Positions 21,021 through 30,607 of a stretch of 64,000 bases of DNA are shown in pieces. The notes under the pieces are model-generated. The model worked only from the letters and a program-made list of their open reading frames with translations. It made no database searches and had not been told where the DNA came from. The translations under genes were made by a program, and so were the position numbers. Positions within the stretch are counted from its first letter, which is position 1. Each line of letters begins with the position of its first letter. This stretch comes from Streptomyces sp. HPF1205. GTDB taxonomy: Bacteria; Actinomycetota; Actinomycetes; Streptomycetales; Streptomycetaceae. Location of the stretch: NCBI RefSeq assembly GCF_020400825.1, contig NZ_JAINVH010000003.1, positions 124,001 to 188,000 on the forward strand, written 5' to 3'.

Positions 21021-22760
21021 GTGACGAGTGAGACCGCGACGGAGTCGACGCCGGCCCGTACCGACGAGACCGCGCACCCCGAGGTGGCGCACGAGGGCAG
21101 CCCGTGGGCGCGGCGGCTTCGCAGGTTCGGGTACAGCGAGCGACCGCACCAGGACACCCGCGAGCGCCTGGTCCCGCCGTTCCCCGAGCCGGGAACCCGG
21201 GTCTGGGAGGCGCTGGGCCTGGGGCCCGCCCTGTCCCGCCGCCTGGCGAGGTGGACCGGCTGGCTGGGGCCGCTGCTCGTCTCCGTCCTCGCCGGGGGCC
21301 TGCGCTTCTGGCACCTGGGCAGCCCGCGCGCGGTCGTCTTCGACGAGACGTACTACGCCAAGGACGCCTGGGCCCTGCTCAAGCTGGGATACGAGGGCAC
21401 GTGGCCGGACGGCAAGGTCTCCAACCCGCAGATCCTGGCCCACCCGCAGGTCATCCCGCTGTCGGACGCCCCCGGGTACGTGGTGCACCCCCCGATGGGC
21501 AAGTGGGTGATCGCCCTCGGTGAGTGGATGTTCGGCCTGAACCCCCTCGGCTGGCGCTTCATGATGGCGCTGCTGGGCACCTTGTCGGTGCTCATGCTGT
21601 GCCGGATAGGGCGGCGGCTGTTCCGTTCGACCGCCCTGGGCTGCCTGGCCGGACTGCTGATGGCGGTGGACGGCCTGCACTTCGTGATGAGCCGGATCGC
21701 CCTGCTCGACCTGGTGATCATGTTCTTCGCGCTGGCCGCGTTCGGCTGCCTGCTGATCGACCGCGACTGGGCCAGGGCCCGGCTGGCGGCGGCCCTGCCG
21801 GTCGACGAGACGGGCTTCGCCGGCCCCGACCAGCGCGTCGCCGCCCGGACGGGGCTCGGCTGGCGCCCGTGGCGGATCGCGGCCGGCTTCTTCCTCGGCC
21901 TGGCCGCGGCGAGCAAGTGGAACGGCCTGTACTTCCTCGTCTTCTTCGCCGCCCTGACCCTCGCCTGGGACATCGGCGCCCGCCGCCTGGCCGGCGCCCG
22001 CCACGCGCACCTGACCGCCCTGCGCAAGGACGCCGGCTGGTCGCTGCTGTCGCTGTTCCCGACCGCCGTGGTCACCTACCTGGCCACCTGGACCGGCTGG
22101 TTCCTGTCCGACAACGGCTACGGGCGGCACTGGGCGGACGGCCGCGGCGGCACCTGGTCCTGGATCCCGGCGCCGCTGCGCAGCCTGTGGCACTACGAGT
22201 ACCAGGTCTACCAGTTCAACGTGTCCCTCCACACCCCGCACCCGTACCAGTCCAACCCGTGGAGCTGGATGGTGCTGGGGCGCCCGGTCTCGTACTACTT
22301 CGAGTCCCCCAAGAACGGCCAGGACGGCTGCCACGCCGCCACCGGCTGCTCGCGCGAGATCCTCGCGCTGGGCACCCCGCTGCTGTGGTGGTCCGCGTGC
22401 TTCGCCCTGCTGTACCTGCTCTACCGCTGGATCATGCGCCGCGACTGGCGGGCCGGCGCGATCGTGGCGGCGGCCGGCGCGGGCTGGCTGCCCTGGTTCC
22501 ACTACCAGGACCGCACGATCTTCTACTTCTACGCGGTCTCCTTCGTGCCCTACCTGTGCCTGGCCGTCGCCATGATGGTCGGCGCCTTCCTCGGCCCGCC
22601 CGGCTCGTCGGAGCCGCGCCGCATGTGGGGCGCGGTCGGCGCGGGGACTCTGGTGCTGCTGATCATCTGGAACTTCATCTACTTCTTCCCGATCTACACG
22701 GGCATGACCATTCCGTACCACTCCTGGCAGGCCAGGATGTGGTTCGACTCCTGGATCTGA
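21021..22760 (+). CDS. pmt: Polyprenyl-phosphate-mannose:protein O-mannosyltransferase (PMT family)
   Basis: GT39 integral-membrane enzyme that transfers mannose to Ser/Thr of secreted proteins during Sec export. The first loop carries the catalytic acidic residue in VFDETYYAKDAWALL, followed by HPPMGKW; multiple hydrophobic helices follow and the protein ends VWNFIYFFPIYTG-like then SWQARMWFDSWI. 579 residues from the GTG at 21021. Divergent from rsmI as in M. tuberculosis (Rv1002c/Rv1003). Confidence 0.95.
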   Translation: MTSETATESTPARTDETAHPEVAHEGSPWARRLRRFGYSERPHQDTRERLVPPFPEPGTRVWEALGLGPALSRRLARWTGWLGPLLVSVLAGGLRFWHLGSPRAVVFDETYYAKDAWALLKLGYEGTWPDGKVSNPQILAHPQVIPLSDAPGYVVHPPMGKWVIALGEWMFGLNPLGWRFMMALLGTLSVLMLCRIGRRLFRSTALGCLAGLLMAVDGLHFVMSRIALLDLVIMFFALAAFGCLLIDRDWARARLAAALPVDETGFAGPDQRVAARTGLGWRPWRIAAGFFLGLAAASKWNGLYFLVFFAALTLAWDIGARRLAGARHAHLTALRKDAGWSLLSLFPTAVVTYLATWTGWFLSDNGYGRHWADGRGGTWSWIPAPLRSLWHYEYQVYQFNVSLHTPHPYQSNPWSWMVLGRPVSYYFESPKNGQDGCHAATGCSREILALGTPLLWWSACFALLYLLYRWIMRRDWRAGAIVAAAGAGWLPWFHYQDRTIFYFYAVSFVPYLCLAVAMMVGAFLGPPGSSEPRRMWGAVGAGTLVLLIIWNFIYFFPIYTGMTIPYHSWQARMWFDSWI

Positions 22761-22879
22761 GGGTCCGGCGGGGCGGGGCGGGGTCGGGCCTGCGGGCGCG
22801 GGCGTCGGCGCGGGCGGGCGCGGGCGCTGGCGCGGGCGGGCCGTGCGGTGTCCGCGGGCGGTGCCCTAGGGTCGGGCGC

Positions 22880-23854
22880 GTGCGCATGCTGATTCTGGGC
22901 GGGACGGGACTCATCGGCCGGGCCGTGACCTCACAGGCGCTCGCCGGCGGGGCAGAGGTGACGCTGTTCGGGCGGGGCAGGACGGGCGCCGAACTGTTCC
23001 CCGACGTGGCGCGGCTGACCGGCGATCGGGAGAGCGGGGACTACGGGGCTCTGCGCGGGGGCCGCTGGGACGTGGTCGTCGACGTGAGCGGGTTCGTGCC
23101 GCGGCACGTCGGGGAGGCCATGGAGGCGCTGGGCGACCGGGTCGGGCGGTACGTGTTCGTCTCCAGCCACGCCGTGTACGCGCGGGAGGGGGCGTCCCCC
23201 GGCGCGGACGAGGACGCGCCGCGCAAGCCCCCGGTCCGGTCGGTCCGGCACAAGGCGGACCTGGACGACTCGACGTACGGGCCGTCGAAGGTGGCGTGCG
23301 AGGACGACGTGGTGGCACGGTACGGGACGCGGGCGACGATCGTGCGGCCGGGCAAGGTGGCCGGTCCCGGCGACTGGTCGGACACCTTCACGTACTGGGT
23401 ACGGCGGGCCGCGCGCGGCGGACGGGTCGCGGTGCCGGGCGACCCCGCGCAGCCCGTGCAGGTGGTGGACTCCCGGGACTTGGGCCGCCTGGTGGTGCGG
23501 CTGGCCGCCGACGAGCGTCACGGCGCCTTCCAGGCGGTGGGCCCGGCCGAGCCGGTGACCCTCGGCGGGCTGATCCGGACCTGCGCGCGGGCGGCCGGCA
23601 CCGAGGTCGAGATCGTGCGCGTGCGCCCGCCGCGCGTACCAGCGATGTTCCCGCTGATCCGCGCGGACCGGATCTCCCAGCAGCGCAGCGCCGACCGGGC
23701 CCGCGCGGCCGGCCTCACGGCGACCCCGCTGGAGGTGACCGCGGCCGACGTCCTCGCCTGGGACCGCGAACGCGGCGAACCCCCGCTGTCCAAGGGCTGG
23801 ACCGAGGCGGAGGAACGGGCGGTGCTCGCCGCGTACGCCGAATCCGCCGGCTGA
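22880..23854 (+). CDS. NAD-dependent epimerase/dehydratase family protein
   Basis: 324 residues. Begins MRMLILGGTGLIGRAV, an NAD(P)-binding Rossmann loop, then SSHAVYA and YGPSKVACE where the extended-SDR Tyr-x3-Lys becomes YGPSK. Substrate unknown. GTG at 22880 (ATG at 22886 equally plausible). 119 bp downstream of pmt on the same strand. It may act on a nucleotide sugar or an isoflavone-reductase-like substrate; not decidable. Confidence 0.85.
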   Translation: MRMLILGGTGLIGRAVTSQALAGGAEVTLFGRGRTGAELFPDVARLTGDRESGDYGALRGGRWDVVVDVSGFVPRHVGEAMEALGDRVGRYVFVSSHAVYAREGASPGADEDAPRKPPVRSVRHKADLDDSTYGPSKVACEDDVVARYGTRATIVRPGKVAGPGDWSDTFTYWVRRAARGGRVAVPGDPAQPVQVVDSRDLGRLVVRLAADERHGAFQAVGPAEPVTLGGLIRTCARAAGTEVEIVRVRPPRVPAMFPLIRADRISQQRSADRARAAGLTATPLEVTAADVLAWDRERGEPPLSKGWTEAEERAVLAAYAESAG

Positions 23855-24049
23855 CGCGCGGTCGGCGCCCGGGCGGCGCCCGCGACTTGACCGCTTCCTG
23901 ACCTCACCCTGGCGCGTGACGGCCGCACCGGCCCGGACGTCGCCCGGGCCCGAACGGCTGCGTGCGCGACGCACTTAGTACGCAGCCGTGCCCGGAATGA
24001 GACCTTCAGCACCAGAAGCCTCACGTAAGGTGCGATGGGAGCGCGTTCT

Positions 24050-24065
24050 TTTGAACACGTTCAAA
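24050..24065. promoter_or_regulatory. Palindrome just upstream of the PBP gene
   Basis: TTTGAAC-AC-GTTCAAA, 7-bp arms, 18 bp before the start codon and abutting the SD. It resembles TetR-family operators; the 2-bp spacer excludes the actinobacterial LexA box (GAAC-N4-GTTC). Confidence 0.45.
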
Positions 24066-24083
24066 GGGGAGGGGTCCTATCGC

Positions 24084-25751
24084 ATGCCCGTGTCGCGGGG
24101 TGTCAAAGCAGGCATCGTCGGAACGGTTTTCGCCGGGATGCTCGGCGTCGCAGGGTTCGGCGCCTACAACGTCTACACCGCTCTGGACGGCGGCGGAGGC
24201 GGCGGCGGGAGCGGGAACGGGAACAGCGGGACGTCGTCGGCCGACGCGGCGGCGACACAGGCGCCGCTCACGACGAAGCAGGCCGCCGACACCGCGGACG
24301 ACTTCCTGGGCGCGTGGACCCGCGGCGACATCGCGGCCGCGGCGAAACTCACCGACGCCGCCGACCAGGCGACCGGAAGCCTCACCGATTTCCGTACGAA
24401 CGCCCACGTCACCGCCCTGCGGGCGACGGCGAGCACCCGGTCGGCGGCCCAAGTGGCGAGCAACACCGTGCCGTTCACGGTGGACGCGACCGTCACGTAC
24501 CAGGGGCTGACCGACCGCTGGACCTACGGATCGTGGCTGCAGGTGTCGCGGGGGCCCGACGGCAAGCCCGCGGTGCACTGGGTGTCCGCCGTCCTGCACC
24601 CCGGCCTCCAGGACGGCGAGACGATCGTCACGGGGCGGGCCAAGACGCCCGACCTGGAGATCCGCGACCGTGGCGGGGTCGTGATGACGGCCGACAAGTA
24701 CCCGTCGCTCGCCGGCATCTTCGGCGACTTCAAGGCCCGGTACGGCACGAAGGTGAACGGCGGCACGCCCGGCATCGAGACCTACGTCGAGGACGCGGCG
24801 ACGGGGACGGAGAAGCAGACGCTCAACGTGCTGCGCAAGGGCAAGGGCGCGCGGCTGGACACCACGCTGGACGCGCACCTGCAGGCGGCGGCGGAGAAGG
24901 CGGTGGCCGGCACGAACCAGGCGGGCGTCACCGCGCTGGACGCCGACACCGGGGGCGTCCTGGCCGTGGCCTTCAGCCCGGCCGGCGGATTCGACACCCC
25001 GCTGCTGGCCCAGGTGGCACCCGGCTCGACGTTCAAGGTCGTCACCGCGGCCGCCCTGCTGGAGCGGAACATGACTCCGTCGTCCCCCGCGCCGTGCAAG
25101 AACGGCGACAACTACCACTACGGGCGCGCTTACCGGAACGACGGCGGAATGAACAACCTGAGCGCCGACCTGGACTGGGACTTCAAGAAGTCCTGCAACA
25201 CCGGCTTCATCAAGCAGGCGGGGAAACTCGGCGGCAGCGGGCTGGTCGACACCGCCGCGCAGTTCGGCCTCACGCAGAGCTGGAACGTCGGTACCGCGGT
25301 GACCGATCCGTCCGTACCCGGCGGGACGGACGACGAGCTGACCTCGGAGATGATCGGCCAGGGGCAGCTCAAGATGAGCCCGCTGATCATGGCGTCGGTG
25401 GCCGCGACCGCGCGCACCGGCGACTTCCACCAGCCGCGCTTCGTCAGCCCGGCCCTGATCGGCAAGCCGCTGGCGAAGGCGGCGGGCATCCCGTCCGCCA
25501 CGTCCCGGCAGTTGCGCACGATGATGCGCGACACCGTCGTCAGCGGAACGGCCGCCGGCCCGATGAGCGGCTTCGGCCCCGACTCCGGCGCGAAGACGGG
25601 CTCGGCGGAGATCGACGGCGCCGCCAACCCGAACGGCTGGTTCCTGGCCTACTCGGGGCACGTCACCGCCGCGGCCCTCGTCGTCGGTGGCGGCCACGGC
25701 AACACCTCCGCCGGCCCGATCGTGGCGGCGGTCCTGCGAGCCGCGCACTGA
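24084..25751 (+). CDS. Class B penicillin-binding protein (peptidoglycan transpeptidase)
   Basis: 555 residues: one N-terminal transmembrane anchor, a Gly/Ser linker (GGGGGGGSGNGNSG), an NTF2-like MecA_N domain (about residues 60-170), a dimerisation region, then the transpeptidase domain with STFK (Ser about 315), SCN (about 370) and KTGSAE (about 504) all intact. Cross-links peptidoglycan outside the membrane. ATG 24084 follows a strong AAAGGGGAGGGG. In the position of the S. coelicolor SCO3156/SCO3157 PBPs. An operator-like palindrome covers the region before the SD. Confidence 0.93.
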   Translation: MPVSRGVKAGIVGTVFAGMLGVAGFGAYNVYTALDGGGGGGGSGNGNSGTSSADAAATQAPLTTKQAADTADDFLGAWTRGDIAAAAKLTDAADQATGSLTDFRTNAHVTALRATASTRSAAQVASNTVPFTVDATVTYQGLTDRWTYGSWLQVSRGPDGKPAVHWVSAVLHPGLQDGETIVTGRAKTPDLEIRDRGGVVMTADKYPSLAGIFGDFKARYGTKVNGGTPGIETYVEDAATGTEKQTLNVLRKGKGARLDTTLDAHLQAAAEKAVAGTNQAGVTALDADTGGVLAVAFSPAGGFDTPLLAQVAPGSTFKVVTAAALLERNMTPSSPAPCKNGDNYHYGRAYRNDGGMNNLSADLDWDFKKSCNTGFIKQAGKLGGSGLVDTAAQFGLTQSWNVGTAVTDPSVPGGTDDELTSEMIGQGQLKMSPLIMASVAATARTGDFHQPRFVSPALIGKPLAKAAGIPSATSRQLRTMMRDTVVSGTAAGPMSGFGPDSGAKTGSAEIDGAANPNGWFLAYSGHVTAAALVVGGGHGNTSAGPIVAAVLRAAH

Positions 25752-25992
25752 CCCACCCCGAAGGCAACCGTACGGGCGGTCATCCCCACGGGACCGCCGG
25801 TCGTACGGGACAGGCGGTCGTACGGGACAGGCGGTCGCGGCCGAAGGACGCGGCGGCGCGCGGGAGGCGGGTGCGCGGGTTCCGGGGGTGCGCGGCGCGC
25901 GGCTGCCGCCAGGCCGGGGCCCGGCCAATCGGCCGCACCGTGAGAGGTGAGCGGCGGGGACGGGGGCGACGGGCGCGGCCGGGCCCGCGGTC

Positions 25993-27093
25993 TCACTCGC
26001 CCCGCAGCGCGTCCATGAACGCCGGGTTGCTGACCAGGACGCCGCCGTCGACCGGCAACGTCACCCCGGTGATCCAGGCCGCGTCACGCGAGGCGAGGAA
26101 GGTGATCGCAGCGGCGATGTCCTCGGGCTCCCCGACCCGGCCGAGCGGATACGCGCCCGCCGCCGCGTCGAGCACCGCGTCGCGGCCGGCCCAGGCGGGT
26201 GTGCGCACGGTACCCGGCGCGACCAGGTTGCAGCGCACTCCGTCGGGCGCGGCCTGTACGGCCAGGCCGCGGGTGAGGGACACCAGGGCCGCCTTGGCCG
26301 CGCTGTACGCGTGGTTGCCGAAGTACGAGAGGCCGTTCACCGAACCGACGTTGACGATCGCGCCACGCCGGCCGGGAGCGGCCGCGAGGTGCGGCAGCGC
26401 GGCCCGCGCGCAGCGCATGGCGCCCACCAGGCTCACGTCCAGGTCCTGGTGCCAGTCCTCGTCGGACTCGTCGGCGAAGTCGGCCGGGTGCACGCTGCAC
26501 GAATAGGCGTTGTTGACCAGGACGTCCAGCGTCCCGAAGGCGGCGACGGCCCGTTCGACCGCCGCGTCCACGGAGGCGCGGTCCGCCACATCGCACTCGG
26601 CTGCCTCCGCGCGCCCGCCCGCCTCCCGAATGGCCGCAGCGGTGGCCTGCGCGGCCTTCCCGTCCCGGTCCGCGATCAGTACGGCCGCCCCCTCGGCGGC
26701 GAACCGCCGCGCCGTCGCCTCCCCGATCCCGCGCGCGGCACCCGTCACCACCACCCCGTACCCGGCGAACCGCCCACCCGCCCCTCCACCTCCCCCGAGC
26801 CCCGCGGCTCCACCCACTCCAGCACCCCCACCGGAGCCCGCCCTCGCTCCTCCACCCGGCCCCGCAACTCCACCCACCCCGTCCCCCGCGGCTCCACCCA
26901 CTCCAGCATCCCCACGGGAGCCCGCCCTCGCCCCTCCACCCGGCCCCGCAACTCCACACACCTCGGCAGCCACACCTCCACCGAGCCCCGCGGGTGCATC
27001 GCTCTCCGCAGGCCTGGCCCGGCCCGCTCGTGCGCTCAGCCCTGCCGGCTCATCCGTCCCACCCGCACCCGCGGTTTCCTCACGTTCCGTCAT
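25993..27093 (-). CDS. Short-chain dehydrogenase/reductase with Gly-rich repeat N-terminal extension
   Basis: The C-terminal 260 residues are a classical SDR: VVVTGAARGIGEATA, NNAYS, Ser in NVGSVNG, Tyr-x3-Lys in YSAAK, and the PG-T loop VAPGTVRTPAW; ends LPVDGGVLVSNPAF. Preceding it are about 105 residues of Gly/Ala-rich low complexity that include an in-frame duplicated 84-bp unit. ATG 27093 lies four bases after the esterase stop, so the two are one operon. A start closer to the SDR core cannot be excluded because no good SD precedes 27093. Confidence 0.85.
   Translation of the reverse strand: MTEREETAGAGGTDEPAGLSARAGRARPAESDAPAGLGGGVAAEVCGVAGPGGGARAGSRGDAGVGGAAGDGVGGVAGPGGGARAGSGGGAGVGGAAGLGGGGGAGGRFAGYGVVVTGAARGIGEATARRFAAEGAAVLIADRDGKAAQATAAAIREAGGRAEAAECDVADRASVDAAVERAVAAFGTLDVLVNNAYSCSVHPADFADESDEDWHQDLDVSLVGAMRCARAALPHLAAAPGRRGAIVNVGSVNGLSYFGNHAYSAAKAALVSLTRGLAVQAAPDGVRCNLVAPGTVRTPAWAGRDAVLDAAAGAYPLGRVGEPEDIAAAITFLASRDAAWITGVTLPVDGGVLVSNPAFMDALRGE
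26800..26958. repeat. In-frame tandem duplication, period 84 bp
   Basis: About 76 bp at 26800-26875 recur with few changes at 26884-26958 (28-codon period). Encodes repeated GVAGPGGGARAGS-type residues in the SDR N-terminus. Confidence 0.8.
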
Positions 27094-27097
27094 CGGC

Positions 27098-28276
27098 TCA
27101 GCGTAGGCACTCCCGAACAGCCCTGACCAGGGCCTGGGCCCGCGGGTCCGCCGTGACGTTCTTCTGCATGCCGTTGGTGACGTAGCCGAAGCCCGTGCCG
27201 CTTTCCGGGTCGGCGAAGGCGAGGCTCCCGCCCCGCCCGGGGTGGCCGAAGGAACCCGGGCCCAGCAGCGGGGAGGCCGCGCCGTGCAGCATGTAGCCCA
27301 GGCCGAAGCGGGTGTTGACCACCAGGACGCGGTCGGGGCCGTCGGACTCGACCGTACGGGCCGCGGTGAGTGTCGCGGGCACGAACAGCCGCCTCCCACC
27401 GCCGTCCACGTCACCCACCAGCGCGGCGTAGAAGCGGGCCAGCCCGCGGGCGGTGGCCGTCCCGCCGGACGCCGCAAGCTCACCGGCCCGGTACGCCGGG
27501 TCGTTCTCGTCCGGCGGCGGGGATATCGCCGCGAAAGCACGGCGGGTGAGCGAGTCGGGGTCGGCGTAGGCGTCGTGCACCGACTGCTTGGTCCGCGCCC
27601 GCAGGCTCCCCGAGACCCGCACGTCCGGCACCGCGACGTCCCCGATCCGCCCCACCCGGTGCGTCTGCGACCGCGGCAGCCCCAGCCACAGTTCCAGGCC
27701 CAGCGGGCGGGCGATCTCCTCGGCGACGAACCGCCCTATGGTCCGCCCGCTCACCCGCAGCACGAGCTCGGCCAGCAGCCAACTGAAGGTCTGGGCGTGG
27801 TAGCCGTGGGCGGCTCCAGGCGGAAAGAGCGGCGCTTGGGCGGCCACCGCGCGCGGCCCGGACACCCCGTCGAGCGCCTGGGCCGGTGTCAGCGGCGTGT
27901 CCAGGGCGGGGACGCCGGCCCGGTGCGCCAGCACGTCCCGTACCGTGACGCGCTCCTTTCCGCGCGCCTTGAACTCCGCCCAGTAGGCTCCGACCGGCGC
28001 GTCCAGGTCGAGCTGGCCGCGCTGGTGGAGCAGCAGCAGGCAGGCGGCGGCCACGCCCTTCGTCGCCGAGCGGACGGTCTGCGCGGTGTCCTGCCGCCAC
28101 GGGGGCCCGCCGTCGAAATCGCTGGTGCCCGCCCACAGGTCCACCACCTTGCGGCCCTGGTGGTAGAGCGCGAACGCGGCACCCCGGTCGCCGCGCCGCT
28201 CGAAGTTGCGCGCGAAGGCGTCGCGGACCGGCTCCCAGCCGTCCTCCGCCGTCCCGTGGACGTCCCCGTGGTCCAT
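27098..28276 (-). CDS. Serine beta-lactamase-fold esterase (EstB/class C-like)
   Basis: 392 residues, no signal peptide. The nucleophile motif SATK (Ser70-Lys73) matches S-x-x-K; YHAQTFSW supplies the Tyr; HPGRGGS near the C-terminus replaces the KTG box as in EstB/family VIII esterases. Substrate unknown. GGGAGG precedes the ATG. First gene of an operon with the SDR; both may act on the same small ester/alcohol pair. Confidence 0.88.
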   Translation of the reverse strand: MDHGDVHGTAEDGWEPVRDAFARNFERRGDRGAAFALYHQGRKVVDLWAGTSDFDGGPPWRQDTAQTVRSATKGVAAACLLLLHQRGQLDLDAPVGAYWAEFKARGKERVTVRDVLAHRAGVPALDTPLTPAQALDGVSGPRAVAAQAPLFPPGAAHGYHAQTFSWLLAELVLRVSGRTIGRFVAEEIARPLGLELWLGLPRSQTHRVGRIGDVAVPDVRVSGSLRARTKQSVHDAYADPDSLTRRAFAAISPPPDENDPAYRAGELAASGGTATARGLARFYAALVGDVDGGGRRLFVPATLTAARTVESDGPDRVLVVNTRFGLGYMLHGAASPLLGPGSFGHPGRGGSLAFADPESGTGFGYVTNGMQKNVTADPRAQALVRAVRECLR

Positions 28277-28603
28277 GAGTGGTGCCTCCCGCGCCGTGCC
28301 CGCTGACCGTACGGCCCGTGCGGACCGATGAGTCCATGGTGCACGACCGGCACGACAGCGCGTCGGGCGTTATCCACAGGCCCGGCTCGGCCCTCCTCCG
28401 CCCTGCTCCCCCCGCTCGGTTCCGCTCCGTCGGTCCCGGCCCGGGCCCGGTCCCACCGCTGCAAGCGCCCGTCGGACCGGCGCCTCCCGCCCGCCGTCTC
28501 CCGGAAACGCGGCGGGCCCGTAACGGAACCGCTGACCTGGCGGGGCCAGGGGCGGTCCGTCACGAGCCCGGTGGGGGGATCCGCTGTCAGGACGTGCTGG
28601 GTG
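28277..28603. other. Gene-free spacer with one DnaA-box 9-mer
   Basis: 327 bp between the cellulase stop and the esterase start. It contains TTATCCACA at 28370-28378 (a consensus DnaA 9-mer) and presumably the esterase promoter. No hairpin or RNA gene noticed. Confidence 0.45.
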
Positions 28604-30508
28604 TTACGACAGCGGCGGGTATGCGTTCTGCAGGAGCTGGTGGAACTCGGCGGAGAACCAGTGGCCCGCCAGCGGGGCGTCCGGCAGAGCGCCCGTGGGG
28701 TTGTTGCCGTTGCGCGCGTTGCCGCCGTAGGTCGGGTCGCACATCTGGTCGAAGCCCTTGCCCTCGTCGTTCGAGATGGCCTGGCTCGCGCCGTCCGACT
28801 CGCCCGGGGGCTTGATCCACACGTAGGCGTCGAGACCAGCTGCCGGGCTCGCGGTCGGCCTGGCGCCGATGCCCGCACCGGTCTGGTTGCACCAGTTGCC
28901 GGCGTGGATGCGGCGGTCGATCCGGCCACCGTTGACGTAGGTGTCGACACTGGTCGTGGCGCCGGGGCCGGTGGGACGCGCGGAGCCGCCCCAGCCGTTG
29001 CGGCCGGTGTCGATCAGCATGCCGATGGACGACGGGAAGCCGTCCGAGATCAGCTGGTTGCGCAGGCCCTGCGCGTACGACTGCTCGTCGACGTACTGGT
29101 TCCAGTCGATCCACTTGGACTGGCGCACCGTGGTGCCGTTGACCGAGTCGGTGATCTTGACGTACGGCTCGACCGTGGCGCTGTAGTTGGCCGTGTTGGT
29201 GATGAAGCCCGCCACGTCGGACAGGCTGGCGCCGTTGGTCGTGGCGACCTTGTAGAACTCCTGGGCGGCGGGGCCGAGGTTGGTGTCCCAGCCGAGCCAG
29301 GCGTGGTGACCGGCGTCGAGGTAGTTGTAGGTGTTGGACAGCGCGCCCAGCTTGGACAGGGCGTAGCTGACACCCTTCTCGTAGTTGCCGTTCTGCTTCA
29401 TCGTCGCGCACGCCGCCGTCGCGCCGGACTGGCCGTCCGCGTTGGTGACGAGGTTCGGCAGCGAGTCGGGCTCGATGATGTTGACGATGCGCAGCGACGA
29501 GTACTTCGAGTTGCCCTCGAGCGCGGTGATCGGGTCGATGTACTGCGACTCGTACTTGTCGATGTCCGTCGGGCCGAGCTCACCGTTGGAGGCGAGGGCG
29601 GAGCAGTCCCGGCCGGGGAGGTCGTAGATGACGAACTCGACGGTCAGCGGCTGGCCACCCGCCTGCTGCAGCGCGGCGTCCAGGTGCGCCTGCAGGCCCA
29701 TTCCGCCGTTCACGCCCTGGATCGCGGCGATCCGGTCCAGCCAGACGGCGGTGGACTGGTTGGCGATGGCCTGGCCGCCGTCGGCGGCCGCTTCCTTGGA
29801 CCACTCGGGGTTGACGTAACCCTTGGCGCCCACGTACGGGTTGTCGACCTTCTGGCCGGGGCCGGTCGTCCCGCCGGTCGTCCCGCCGGTGGTGGTGCCG
29901 CCGGTCGTCGTGCCACCCGTGGTGGTGCCGCCGGTGGTGGTGCCTCCGGTCGTGGTACCGCCCGTGGTGGTGCCACCCGTGGTGGTGCCTCCGGTCGTCG
30001 TGCCACCGGTCGTGGTACCGCCCGTGGTGGTGCCGCCGGTCGTCGTGCCACCCGTGGTGGTGCCGCCGGTCGTGCCGCCGGTGCCGCCGCAGGCCACGCC
30101 GTTCACGGTGAAGGCCGTGGGCACGGCGTTCGTGCCGCTGTAGGAGCCGTTGAAGCCGAAGGTCGTCGAACCGCCGGTCCCCAGCGATCCGTTGTACGAC
30201 ATGTTGGCCGCGGTCACCGACTGCCCGGACTGGGTGATGGTGGCGTTCCAGCCCTGGGTGACCTTCTGGTTGCCCGCGAAGGTCCAGCCGACATTCCAGC
30301 TCGAGATCGGGTTACCGGTGTTGGTGACCGTCACCGTCACGCCGAAGCCGGTGTCCCACTGGTTGTCCAGGTGGTATGTCACCGAGCAGCCGGCGGTGGC
30401 CGCCGAGGCCGAGGTGGTGCTCATCGCAGCGGTCACCGCGCCGGACGCGACGACCAATGCGCCTGCGGCCAGAACGGCTGTTCTGCGTCGGACCGTGGGT
30501 ATTGCCAT
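28604..30508 (-). CDS. Secreted GH6 cellobiohydrolase/exoglucanase with CBM2
   Basis: 634 residues. Tat-like signal peptide (VRRRTAVLAAGALVV, cleavage near ASA-ATAG); CBM2 cellulose-binding domain about 33-138 (two conserved Cys, CSVTYHLDNQWDTGF to VNGVACGG); TTTGG-repeat linker about 140-215; then the GH6 catalytic domain with the acid Asp in IYDLPGRDC and the second Asp in IIEPDSLPNL, plus HHAWLGW and WIKPPGESDG. Likely cleaves cellobiose from cellulose ends. GGAGG lies ten bases before the ATG. A perfect CebR operator lies 100 bp upstream, so expression should respond to cello-oligosaccharides. Confidence 0.95.
   Translation of the reverse strand: MAIPTVRRRTAVLAAGALVVASGAVTAAMSTTSASAATAGCSVTYHLDNQWDTGFGVTVTVTNTGNPISSWNVGWTFAGNQKVTQGWNATITQSGQSVTAANMSYNGSLGTGGSTTFGFNGSYSGTNAVPTAFTVNGVACGGTGGTTGGTTTGGTTTGGTTTGGTTTGGTTTGGTTTGGTTTGGTTTGGTTTGGTTTGGTTTGGTTTGGTTGGTTGPGQKVDNPYVGAKGYVNPEWSKEAAADGGQAIANQSTAVWLDRIAAIQGVNGGMGLQAHLDAALQQAGGQPLTVEFVIYDLPGRDCSALASNGELGPTDIDKYESQYIDPITALEGNSKYSSLRIVNIIEPDSLPNLVTNADGQSGATAACATMKQNGNYEKGVSYALSKLGALSNTYNYLDAGHHAWLGWDTNLGPAAQEFYKVATTNGASLSDVAGFITNTANYSATVEPYVKITDSVNGTTVRQSKWIDWNQYVDEQSYAQGLRNQLISDGFPSSIGMLIDTGRNGWGGSARPTGPGATTSVDTYVNGGRIDRRIHAGNWCNQTGAGIGARPTASPAAGLDAYVWIKPPGESDGASQAISNDEGKGFDQMCDPTYGGNARNGNNPTGALPDAPLAGHWFSAEFHQLLQNAYPPLS
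29865..30089 (-). repeat. TTTGG-encoding tandem repeat (cellulase linker)
   Basis: About twelve near-identical 15-bp units (Gly-Gly-Thr-Thr-Thr) flanked by shorter GGTT units. Forms the flexible, probably O-glycosylated linker between CBM2 and the GH6 domain. Confidence 0.9.
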
Positions 30509-30607
30509 GTGCGAACGACCTCCATATGGGGGGAAGGACCTCGCTCCGGTTCGAGAGGTCAAGGGAGGTGGTGCGGTGGTTCAGTATTCGGTTACACGCT
30601 CTTAACG

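Noticed and set aside
24050-24065. Possible LexA/SOS box upstream of the PBP gene
   Set aside because: The actinobacterial LexA site needs a 4-bp spacer between GAAC and GTTC; here it is 2 bp.
29823-30143. Long + strand frame encoding VVVPP repeats
   Set aside because: It is the antisense of the cellulase Gly-Thr linker and has no SD or homology; purely a by-product of the repeat.
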